Source: Thermoanaerobaculia bacterium (lineage in GTDB: Bacteria > Acidobacteriota > Thermoanaerobaculia > Gp7-AA8). From it: a DNA stretch of 8,785 nucleotides. The stretch's first letter is position 1. Each line of letters begins with the position of its first letter. Shown one piece after another: positions 1-4,916 of the stretch. The notes under the pieces are model-generated. The model was not told where the DNA came from. It saw nothing but the letters and a program-made list of their open reading frames with translations, and did not search any database. Position numbers and translations under genes: made by a program. Location: positions 1-8,785 of the forward strand of contig JAMPYE010000165.1 in the NCBI GenBank assembly GCA_023700825.1. Direction: 5' to 3'.

Positions 1-291
1 GCCGGTCGACCTGGTTTGCGACGACCCGTCGATCACGATTGCGTCACCGTAAAGCACCGGAAGCGGAGACAGCGGTCGGATCGTAAAGTAGCCCGACGCC
101 GGAACAGGGGGAGCGATCGCAAACTCGATGGTGCAGGGGCGGGCACATCCACCCGAATTCACTGCATCGAAGCCGGAGCGAAGCGATCCCGGACCGCTGT
201 CGGCGGTCGTGGTCACCTGGTAGGTCGCGGCATCAGCTCCGTACGAGAAGGCTGCGAGGAGAACGAGGCAGGCAAACAGTCGGGTGGACAT
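1..291 (-). CDS. Secreted beta-helix / choice-of-anchor-type protein, N-terminal part (cut by left edge)
   Basis: The minus-strand frame from the ATG at 291 stays open to the left edge and gives 97 residues. Residues 1-21 form a typical signal peptide: MSTR, a hydrophobic core (LFACLVLLAAF), then ADA before the likely cleavage site. The mature part starts with TTTADSGPGSLR (27-38), followed by N45, a TIEFAI strand (54-59) and IDGSSQ (87-92). This order (DSGPGSLR...AI..N...I.F.I...IDG.SQ) is the usual opening of large extracellular right-handed beta-helix proteins, often annotated as choice-of-anchor or CSLREA-type. Cys49 and Cys53 may form a disulphide. A GGAGGG Shine-Dalgarno at 294-299 on the minus strand supports the start. 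The protein is probably exported and surface-bound or secreted; ligand and function are unknown. Most of the gene lies outside the window, so the family call rests on the N-terminus only. Confidence 0.8.
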   Translation of the reverse strand, partial: MSTRLFACLVLLAAFSYGADAATYQVTTTADSGPGSLRSGFDAVNSGGCARPCTIEFAIAPPVPASGYFTIRPLSPLPVLYGDAIVIDGSSQTRSTG

Positions 292-293
292 GG

Positions 294-319
294 AACCCTC
301 CGAAGCGCTGCTGCGCTTC
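294..319 (-). promoter_or_regulatory. Shine-Dalgarno with abutting leader hairpin
   Basis: On the minus strand, a perfect 7-bp stem (GAAGCGC/GCGCTTC, 302-308 with 313-319, 4-nt loop) is followed almost directly by GGAGGG (294-299) and then the ATG at 291. The hairpin would stand right at the ribosome binding site of the beta-helix protein gene, so it could affect translation or mRNA stability. The stem and SD are visible; a regulatory role is inference. Confidence 0.35.
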
Positions 320-410
320 ATCGATGGATACTACGCCCGTTCGCGCATCGCCGTCGGTGGCGCTGCGAGAAACTCTTCCAACGCGGGGAAGAAGGCATGG
401 CGAGCGCGAG

Positions 411-457
411 GGCGGCGCTGCGCGCCGCCGCGAAAGCTTTGCTTTCGCACTCCACAT
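411..457. repeat. Dispersed two-hairpin repeat, copy A
   Basis: Positions 412-457 match 4861-4906 at 43 of 46 bases without gaps. The unit holds two adjacent hairpins. The first is GGCGGCG (411-417) with CGCCGCC (423-429), or GCGGCG (412-417) with CGCCGC (426-431). The second is a perfect 8-bp stem GCGAAAGC (430-437) with GCTTTCGC (441-448) and a TTT loop. A conserved tail ACTCCACAT (449-457) ends it. This copy lies just past the stop of the alpha/beta hydrolase gene, between two co-directional minus-strand genes, so it may act as a transcript end or stabiliser, although no U-tract follows. REP-like intergenic elements look like this; the family is not one I can name. Confidence 0.7.
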
Positions 458-467
458 AGGCGGTGCG

Positions 468-1463
468 CTACGGATGGGTCGATTCCGCGACGGGCGATTT
501 CGCTGCCTTGGGAGGATTAGCGACAACGCTTCGTACCAACTCCACGACCACCTCGACCAGCTTCGGCGCGATCGGGAGATCGTTACGGCTGTACGAGGCC
601 ACCTGCTCTGCCTGGTCCTTGCCGACCAGCTTCAGCACGTGATTCATGCCTTCGATGATCGCCAGCTTGGCGTCGCCCTTCGCCTTCGCCAGCGCGTGGG
701 CCTCGTCCACCGGAACCTGAATGTCGGTCGTACCCTGGACGATCAGGACCGGAATCTCGAGCTTCGCGATCTCGGCCGCGGGATCGTGACGGAACCAGGA
801 GATGAGATAGGGCTGCACGCTCGGCCGGTAGAGTGCGGCCAGCGCCGCAGGTGGATCGGCGACGGTCCTGCCGGCGACGAGCTCGGTCAGCGCTCGCTCG
901 TTCGCCTCGGCGAGCTCGGCCGGAAGTTTGCCCGCGAGTTGCGCGCGGATGAGGTCGGCCGCAGGGCGGGCGGTGCCCGCGATGGAAATGAATCCGTTCG
1001 CGCCCGCCGCGCGCGCCGCGAGCATGCCGATCAGCGACCCTTCGCTGTGGCCGATGACGACGACGCCGGAGAAACGCGGATCGTCCTCGAGGAGCTCGAT
1101 CCATCCGCTGGCGTCGTCGACGTAGGTGTCGAATCGCAGGTCGGCCTCGACCGCTCCGGCCGCAGCACTCTCGCCGATGGCCCGCTTGTCATATCGCATC
1201 GAGGCGATGCCGCTCGATGCGAGTGCCTCCGCGAGCATCTTCAGGCTGTCGTTAGGGCCCGACAGCAGCTTGTTGTTGCCGTTGCGATCGGTCGGGCCGG
1301 AGCCGGCGATGATCAGGGCGACCGGCATCGGTTGCTTCGCCGCAGGAACGAGGAGCGTGCCGTGAATCGTGCCGCCGGTCGCCTTCAGTTGCGCGGCCTC
1401 CTCGGCGCCTGACGCGGACGAGGCGATGAGGAGCAGGGCGAGTGTGGCGAATACTCTCTTCAT
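468..1463 (-). CDS. Exported alpha/beta hydrolase (serine hydrolase)
   Basis: A 331-residue protein with a signal peptide at residues 1-20 (MKR, a hydrophobic core, then SASGA). The fold is alpha/beta hydrolase: a VALIIAGSGPTDRNGN segment (48-63) carries the oxyanion-hole strand typical of COG1073-like hydrolases, GHSEG (138-142) is the nucleophile elbow with Ser140, Asp247 in TTDIQVP is the likely acid, and His275 in GMNHV completes the triad. It should cleave an ester, peptide or similar bond outside the cytoplasm; the substrate cannot be read from sequence. Its ATG overlaps the TGA of the sdpI-like gene (ATGA, 1460-1463), and an AGAGGT ribosome site lies at 1470-1475, so it is the third gene of that unit and translationally coupled. 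The C-terminal tail from about residue 315 is low-complexity and probably disordered. Family certain, substrate unknown. Confidence 0.9.
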   Translation of the reverse strand: MKRVFATLALLLIASSASGAEEAAQLKATGGTIHGTLLVPAAKQPMPVALIIAGSGPTDRNGNNKLLSGPNDSLKMLAEALASSGIASMRYDKRAIGESAAAGAVEADLRFDTYVDDASGWIELLEDDPRFSGVVVIGHSEGSLIGMLAARAAGANGFISIAGTARPAADLIRAQLAGKLPAELAEANERALTELVAGRTVADPPAALAALYRPSVQPYLISWFRHDPAAEIAKLEIPVLIVQGTTDIQVPVDEAHALAKAKGDAKLAIIEGMNHVLKLVGKDQAEQVASYSRNDLPIAPKLVEVVVELVRSVVANPPKAAKSPVAESTHP

Positions 1464-2095
1464 TGAGATACCTCTTTCTTGTAGATCGCGTACGAGTAGA
1501 TCACCGGCACGAGCGCCGCGAACATGACGGCTCCCAGCACCACCGACTGCGCGTGCTCATCACCGGCAAGCGGGGCCCCGACGGCGATCGCCAGTCCTCC
1601 CAGCATGAAGGTTCGCGCCGCGAGGCGATGGGTGCGGAACCACACGTCCTCGTCCGCCAGCGTCCACGGCGTCCGGACGCCGATGAAGAAGTTCCGCGGG
1701 ACCTTGCTGAGGTAGTTGCCCATCACGACGAGCAACACGCCCAGGAGCACCGGCACGGCGATGCCCATGCTCACCGGATGGCCGAGAGCGACGGCGAGCG
1801 TGATGACGTGGAGGGCGAGCATGAAGAGGATGACGGTCATGACGATGGCCCGGAAGGCGCGCCCGCGCGCTTCGAGCTCGTAGCCTCGGGGGGAGATCCG
1901 GGGGAGAACCAGGAAGATCAGCGTGAGGATGGCCATCATGACGGGAAGGAGGAACGGCCCCCACGGCTTGGCCATGGTGCCATCGACCTCGCCCGCGGCG
2001 TTCCAGTGCGTGGGCATCTCCTCGGGCAGTTGCGAGTAGACGGCCATCGTTGCCACCACGGCTACGAGGAGAATGATGCCGATTGCGAACTTCAT
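1460..2095 (-). CDS. sdpI: SdpI family integral membrane protein
   Basis: A 211-residue membrane protein with about six hydrophobic segments (roughly 3-20, 47-65, 82-104, 109-126, 160-177, 184-204). After the first segment comes LPEEMPTHWNAAGEVDG (23-39), the DUF1648 signature. RNFFIGVRTPWTL (134-146) followed by VWFRTHR (151-157) is the hallmark of the SdpI C-terminal half. In Bacillus subtilis SdpI protects against the SdpC toxin and sequesters the repressor SdpR at the membrane. Distant homologues like this one are common outside Bacillus and their ligand is mostly unknown. The start follows GGGAG (2103-2107) and overlaps the repressor gene's stop as ATGA; the 3' end overlaps the hydrolase start in the same way. 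No SdpC-like toxin gene is visible, so the role here may be signalling or envelope stress rather than immunity. Confidence 0.9.
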   Translation of the reverse strand: MKFAIGIILLVAVVATMAVYSQLPEEMPTHWNAAGEVDGTMAKPWGPFLLPVMMAILTLIFLVLPRISPRGYELEARGRAFRAIVMTVILFMLALHVITLAVALGHPVSMGIAVPVLLGVLLVVMGNYLSKVPRNFFIGVRTPWTLADEDVWFRTHRLAARTFMLGGLAIAVGAPLAGDEHAQSVVLGAVMFAALVPVIYSYAIYKKEVSQ

Positions 2096-2391
2096 CGTTT
2101 GACTCCCTTCTTCTGTTTCGACCCACCGTTGGTGTCGAAGAGGTCGACCAGCATGGTCATCGCGTCCTCGAAGACGCTGGTGTTGAGCGAGTAGACGAGG
2201 AACTGCCCGCGCCGCTCCACGCGGACGAGCTCCGCGCTCTTGAGGATGTTGTAGTGGTGGGAGAGCGACCCCTTGGTGATCGGGAAGGCGTCCGAGAGCT
2301 CGCCGGCTGCCATCGGCTTCTGCCGGAGCATCCGCAGGATCTCCCGGCGAGTGGGATCGGAAAGGGCCTTGAAGATCTCCTGTGTCCTCAT
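2092..2391 (-). CDS. sdpR: ArsR-family transcriptional repressor, SdpR-like autorepressor
   Basis: A 99-residue winged-helix protein. IFKALSDPTRREILRML (6-22) is the classic ArsR/SmtB opening helix. The helix-turn-helix spans about 28-54 with recognition helix TKGSLSHHYNIL (39-50), and the wing is RVERRGQFLVYSLN (57-70). The protein contains no cysteine and lacks the ELCVCD metal site, so it is not a metal sensor. This fits the SdpR type, which responds through the membrane protein SdpI. It is the first gene of an ATGA-coupled unit with sdpI and a hydrolase. A palindrome (2394-2421) overlaps its own promoter, as expected for autorepression. There is no clear Shine-Dalgarno before the ATG, and the predicted transcript starts within a few bases of it, so the mRNA may be nearly leaderless. 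The basic tail SKQKKGVKR is notable. Confidence 0.92.
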   Translation of the reverse strand: MRTQEIFKALSDPTRREILRMLRQKPMAAGELSDAFPITKGSLSHHYNILKSAELVRVERRGQFLVYSLNTSVFEDAMTMLVDLFDTNGGSKQKKGVKR

Positions 2392-2393
2392 TT

Positions 2394-2421
2394 CGATAGT
2401 TTGATAGATATCAAAAGATCG
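2394..2421. promoter_or_regulatory. Palindromic operator, likely SdpR-like binding site
   Basis: TTTGATA (2400-2406), two central bases, then TATCAAA (2409-2415) form a perfect 7-bp inverted repeat. Outer CGAT (2394-2397) and ATCG (2418-2421) lie at matching distance, giving 11 paired positions of 14 per half. The A+T-rich site stands out in high-GC DNA. It ends 2 nt before the repressor start codon and covers the -10. ArsR-family repressors bind such dyads, so autoregulation is the natural reading. Confidence 0.6.
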
Positions 2422-2434
2422 ACATGGTCGTCAA
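2405..2434 (-). promoter_or_regulatory. Candidate sigma-70 type promoter of the sdpR-sdpI-hydrolase unit
   Basis: Read on the minus strand, TTGACG (2429-2434) matches the -35 consensus at 5 of 6 bases. After 18 nt comes TATCTA (2405-2410) as a weak -10. Transcription would start about 6-8 nt before the ATG at 2391, leaving almost no leader, which agrees with the missing ribosome site. The palindromic operator covers the -10. Confidence 0.45.
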
Positions 2435-2449
2435 GGGGGTGTGGAGGGT

Positions 2450-2534
2450 GGATGCTGACCCCCATGGCGCGGACTGCGCCGCACCGCGCTGCCGTGCGAT
2501 GCGGTGTTGTTTCCATGAGTTGACCCCCGCATCC
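2450..2534. repeat. Nested inverted-repeat element with two TGACCCCC motifs
   Basis: Three inverted pairs are nested: GGATGC (2450-2455) with GCATCC (2529-2534), CATGG (2463-2467) with CCATG (2513-2517), and CACCGC (2482-2487) with GCGGTG (2501-2506). A small stem GGCGC/GCGCC (2466-2480) lies inside. The octamer TGACCCCC occurs on each side as a direct repeat (2456-2463 and 2521-2528). The layout suggests a small mobile or REP-like element in the divergent sdpR / TPR-lipoprotein intergenic region. A chance fold is possible in GC-rich DNA. Confidence 0.35.
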
Positions 2535-2558
2535 TGTCGTCGCGCGGAATCTTCGTTT

Positions 2559-2567
2559 TGCTAAGAT
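2559..2567 (+). promoter_or_regulatory. Candidate extended -10 promoter of the TPR lipoprotein gene
   Basis: TGCTAAGAT (2559-2567) has the TGn extension followed by TAAGAT, 4 of 6 bases of the -10 consensus, in a short A+T-richer stretch. No good -35 lies at 16-18 nt, which an extended -10 can tolerate. Transcription would start near 2573, giving a leader of about 95 nt. Confidence 0.3.
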
Positions 2568-2600
2568 CAAAGCTTCCGCATCGATTCTGCTGAGCACGAG

Positions 2601-2626
2601 GCGCCGGGCCGGATTCGACCCGGCGC
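2601..2626 (+). other. Leader hairpin upstream of the TPR lipoprotein gene
   Basis: GCGCCGGG (2601-2608) pairs perfectly with CCCGGCGC (2619-2626) across a 10-nt loop, about 40 nt before the start codon. It would form in the leader RNA. There is no U-tract, so it is not an obvious intrinsic terminator or attenuator. Confidence 0.35.
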
Positions 2627-2667
2627 GCGCCTGGCGATTCGCTCCGCGGCGTATGAGGAGAGCGACG

Positions 2668-4359
2668 ATGGCAAGCGAAACCTTCCCCCGATCTGGTCGA
2701 CCCGAGGCAGTGCATCGCCGGCGACGTGGCGCGCTGACTGGTCTCGTTGCCCTACTGGCGCTCCTCGTATCAGGGTGCGCGAGCTCCATGAAGCACGGCG
2801 CTCAGGAGCACGCCGGCCATGCCCTGGGCTCGGTCGAGTTTCCAGTCAGCTGCTCGCGCGAGGCACAGGTCGAGTTCAATCGCGCGGTGGCGCTCCTGCA
2901 TCACATGACATATCCACAGGCTCGCGAAGCCTTTCAGCGTGTCTCCGTCGTCGACCCGCGATGCGCGATGGCGCACTGGGGATACGCGATGACGCTGTTT
3001 CAGCCGCTGTGGCCGACGCGGCCGTCCCCCGCGGCCTTGCAGCGTGGATGGGAAGCGGTACAGCAGGCGAAGGCCCTCGAGCCGCCGACGGAGCGCGAAC
3101 GGCTCTTCGTCGCCGCGGCTGAGGCGTTCTTCCTCGAGCCGGCGTCGTCGGACTACTGGCTTCGCATTCGACGCTGGGAAGCGGCCGAGGAAAAGGTCTA
3201 CTCCGCGTTTCCGGACGATCCCGAAGCGGCCGCGTTCTTCGCGCTGGCACACCTCGCGACCGCACCATCGAATTCGATTTCCCGAGAGCATGCCGACCGC
3301 TCGGCGGGAATCCTGCTCCCGCTTTACGAGAGGAATCCCGACCACCCCGGTGCGATGCACTATCTCGTCCACGCCAACGACGTGCCTGGGCGCGAGCGAG
3401 AATCGCTCGAAATCACGCGCAAGTACGAGAGGGTTGCTCCACGTAATCCGCATGCGCTCCACATGCCGACGCACATCTACACGCGCCTCGGCGACTGGAA
3501 CGGCGTGATCCGGGGCAACCTGCGCGCGGCGGAGGCGGCCCTCGAGTATCCAGCCGGGGAACACGGGGAGCTCGTCTGGGACGAGTTTCCCCACGCGATC
3601 GAGTATCTCGTCTACGCCTATCTCCAGAAGGGCGCGGACGACGAGGCCGCGGCGCAGTTGAAGAGGCTGCGCGATACCGAGCGCCTGGAACCGAGTTTCA
3701 AGACAGCGTTCCACCTCGCGTCGACACAGTCGCGGTTCGCTCTCGAGCGGCGCGCATGGAACGAGGCGCTGCTGATCGTTCCGCGGGAGCCGGCGACTCT
3801 CTCCTGGGACCGCTTCACCTGGCCGGAGGCCATCGCGCGCTTCGCGCACGGGTTAGGCGCCGCGCGCCTCGGCCGGCTCGATGAAGCCAGGGCGGACGGC
3901 GAGCGGCTCGCGGAGCTCGAAGTTGCGACCCGCAAGGCGCAGGAGGAGCTGTTCGCCAGGAACATCCGGGTGCTCGAGCTCGAGCTGAGCGCGTGGGTCG
4001 CGCACGCGAAAGGGCAGGCGGAGCCGAGCGTCGCGAGGATGAGAGAGGCGGCCGAGCTCGAGGCGACGACTCCGAAGCACGCCGTGACGCCGGGGCCGAC
4101 GCTTCCCGCGCAGGAGCAACTGGGAGACCTTCTTCTGGAGCAGAAGCGGCCCGCGGACGCCCTCGTGGCGTACCAGCTCTCGCTGGAGCTCTATCCGAAG
4201 CGTTTCAACAGCCTGCTGGGGGCCGCGCGGGCGGCACGCGAGCTCGGTGACGAGGCCCTGGCGGGCAGCTTCTACCGGGAGCTGCTCGAAGTCGCCGAGG
4301 GGGGCGTGCGACGAAGCGCCTTGGACGAGGCGCAGGGATTCCTGGCTCAGCGGCGCTGA
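2668..4359 (+). CDS. TPR-repeat lipoprotein with conserved histidines
   Basis: The start at 2668 is chosen because GAGGAG (2655-2660) stands 7 nt upstream; an in-frame ATG at 2653 contains that ribosome site and has none itself. The 563-residue product has an Arg-rich n-region, a hydrophobic stretch and a lipobox LVSGC with acylated Cys37. Ala at +2 suggests outer-membrane sorting. The rest is helical TPR-like repeats. Examples are FNRAVALLHHMTYPQAREAFQRVSVVDP (about 70-97, given only as a span) and a C-terminal repeat around 485-520 (LGDLLLEQKRPADALVAYQ). A family signature is visible: CAMAHWGYAM (99-108), HPGAMHYLVH (226-235) and PHALHMPTHIYTRLGDW (261-277), with His226, 231, 235, 262, 265 and 269 conserved-looking. 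Soil-bacterial TPR proteins with these motifs have no assigned function that I know; the histidines could bind metal or a cofactor. It is probably monocistronic. Confidence 0.85.
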   Translation: MASETFPRSGRPEAVHRRRRGALTGLVALLALLVSGCASSMKHGAQEHAGHALGSVEFPVSCSREAQVEFNRAVALLHHMTYPQAREAFQRVSVVDPRCAMAHWGYAMTLFQPLWPTRPSPAALQRGWEAVQQAKALEPPTERERLFVAAAEAFFLEPASSDYWLRIRRWEAAEEKVYSAFPDDPEAAAFFALAHLATAPSNSISREHADRSAGILLPLYERNPDHPGAMHYLVHANDVPGRERESLEITRKYERVAPRNPHALHMPTHIYTRLGDWNGVIRGNLRAAEAALEYPAGEHGELVWDEFPHAIEYLVYAYLQKGADDEAAAQLKRLRDTERLEPSFKTAFHLASTQSRFALERRAWNEALLIVPREPATLSWDRFTWPEAIARFAHGLGAARLGRLDEARADGERLAELEVATRKAQEELFARNIRVLELELSAWVAHAKGQAEPSVARMREAAELEATTPKHAVTPGPTLPAQEQLGDLLLEQKRPADALVAYQLSLELYPKRFNSLLGAARAARELGDEALAGSFYRELLEVAEGGVRRSALDEAQGFLAQRR

Positions 4360-4445
4360 TCGAGGCTCGTGGATGCGGATGACGGCGTCCGCCGGCGCAG
4401 CCGCGTTGGAAGGCATGGTTGTCGATGGTGGTCCAAGCTGTCGAA

Positions 4446-4594
4446 GGGGCCAGAGCTTCGTTGTTCTCGCGAAGGATGACCGTCGGCGGGACGCCGACGG
4501 TCCTGGCGGCGAGGCGCCGGCGCTACGGTTGCGGGTGCGTGAGTAAGTACGTCAGTGGTGCTTCACGTCTGCGGGGTCAGAGCTTCGTTCTTCT
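4446..4594 (+). repeat. Pair of GGGGYCAGAGCTTCG direct repeats
   Basis: The segments 4446-4467 and 4573-4594 are direct repeats identical at 20 of 22 bases. Each starts GGGGYCAGAGCTTCG and runs into a TTCTTCT-like tail. The same core appears in reverse at 4747-4760 and 4769-4782 (GAAGCTCCGACCCC). Such GGGGTCAG-type intergenic motifs recall REP-like sequences moved by Y1-type transposases; that link is inference. Confidence 0.6.
4478..4502. other. Strong 10-bp hairpin
   Basis: GACCGTCGGC (4478-4487) pairs perfectly with GCCGACGGTC (4493-4502) around the loop GGGAC. A weaker stem CGGCG/CGCCG (4507-4519) follows. It is the first strong hairpin downstream of the TPR lipoprotein gene, 120 nt past its stop, with no U-tract. 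It may be part of the repeat element between the two GGGGYCAG copies, or a transcript end. Confidence 0.5.
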
Positions 4595-4708
4595 GTTGAT
4601 CGAGACTTCTGAACCACTAAGGCTAGAGTCGTCAATACGTTGCATCAGGATCTCGTCATTCCGGCGTCGTGTCGCTCACCGGCACGCCCGTCGTGATGCG
4701 CCCAGGGA

Positions 4709-4736
4709 TTGCGAGACAGTCTACCTATCGTAGATT
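4709..4736 (+). promoter_or_regulatory. Weak candidate promoter upstream of the sigma factor
   Basis: TTGCGA (4709-4714) and TAGATT (4731-4736), 16 nt apart, each match 4 of 6 consensus bases. A transcript from here would carry the tandem repeats and copy B of the two-hairpin repeat in a leader of about 170 nt. No ECF42-type motif was found upstream of the sigma gene. Confidence 0.2.
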
Positions 4737-4746
4737 TCAGAAGACC

Positions 4747-4790
4747 GAAGCTCCGACCCCAATCGCCAGAAGCTCCGACCCCAATCGCCA
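4747..4790. repeat. Perfect 22-nt tandem duplication
   Basis: 4747-4768 and 4769-4790 are identical. Each begins GAAGCTCCGACCCC, the reverse complement of the GGGGTCAG-type core at 4446 and 4573 with one change, and ends AATCGCCA. A truncated third copy, GACCCCAATCGCCA, lies at 4799-4812. The array is likely a slippage or amplification product of the same repeat family. Confidence 0.75.
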
Positions 4791-4845
4791 ATCGCACTGA
4801 CCCCAATCGCCAATCGCTAATCGCATAATCGCCATCGGCAATCGC
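4761..4845. repeat. AATCGC heptad array
   Basis: AATCGC starts at 4761, 4783, 4790, 4805, 4812, 4819, 4827 and 4840, with a degenerate unit (ATCGGC) at 4834. Most neighbouring units are 7 nt apart, so the repeat unit is AATCGCN. It overlaps the 22-nt tandem repeats and leads directly into the two-hairpin repeat. Confidence 0.7.
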
Positions 4846-4860
4846 GTTTGGAGCGTGAAC

Positions 4861-4906
4861 GCGGCGCTGCGCTCCGCCGCGAAAGCGCTGCTTTCGCACT
4901 CCACAT
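4861..4906. repeat. Dispersed two-hairpin repeat, copy B
   Basis: This is the second copy of the unit at 412-457, with three substitutions in 46 bases. Stem one is GCGGCG (4861-4866) with CGCCGC (4875-4880). Stem two is GCGAAAGC (4879-4886) with GCTTTCGC (4890-4897) and loop GCT. All three substitutions fall in loops, so both stems are preserved. The tail ACTCCACAT ends at 4906, where its last AT plus the next G form an ATG in frame with the sigma factor. Confidence 0.7.
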
Positions 4907-4916
4907 GGCCGAAGCG

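Larger units (their letters stand above)
4360..4916. other. Repeat-rich non-coding region
   Basis: About 557 nt separate the TPR lipoprotein gene from the sigma factor. Short open frames here have no family features and no ribosome sites. The stretch holds two near-identical GGGGYCAGAGCTTCG repeats, a 10-bp hairpin, two perfect 22-nt tandem copies carrying the same motif reversed, an AATCGC heptad array, and copy B of the two-hairpin dispersed repeat. A+T is higher at 4590-4640 and 4720-4850 than in the flanking genes. No transposase gene or remnant is recognisable. Confidence 0.7.

Noticed and set aside
324..1412. Long plus-strand open frame of 362 codons
   Set aside because: It is antisense to the alpha/beta hydrolase, whose full triad and signal peptide are clear. 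The frame is Arg/Gly-rich with no family motif, as expected in GC-rich DNA.
1442..2194. Plus-strand frame rich in His, Asp and Arg
   Set aside because: It mirrors the sdpI gene on the other strand; the composition is a by-product of the membrane protein's codons.
2770..3849. Minus-strand open frame of 359 codons
   Set aside because: It is antisense to the TPR lipoprotein gene, has no ribosome site and no recognisable motif.
4420..4444. Two TGTCGA hexamers (4420-4425, 4439-4444) as ECF42 promoters
   Set aside because: Neither has a CGAC or CGTC element at about 17 nt, and they lie almost 500 nt from the sigma gene.
4419..4733. Small plus-strand gene of 104 codons
   Set aside because: The frame crosses the hairpins and direct repeats, has no ribosome site and no domain; it is better explained as a non-coding repeat region.
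4747..4845. CRISPR array
   Set aside because: Repeats are only 6-22 nt, there are no unique spacers of regular length, and no cas gene is nearby.
4848..4904. TTG start extending the sigma factor by 23 residues
   Set aside because: The extra codons translate the dispersed repeat, and ECF42 proteins do not have such an N-terminal extension.
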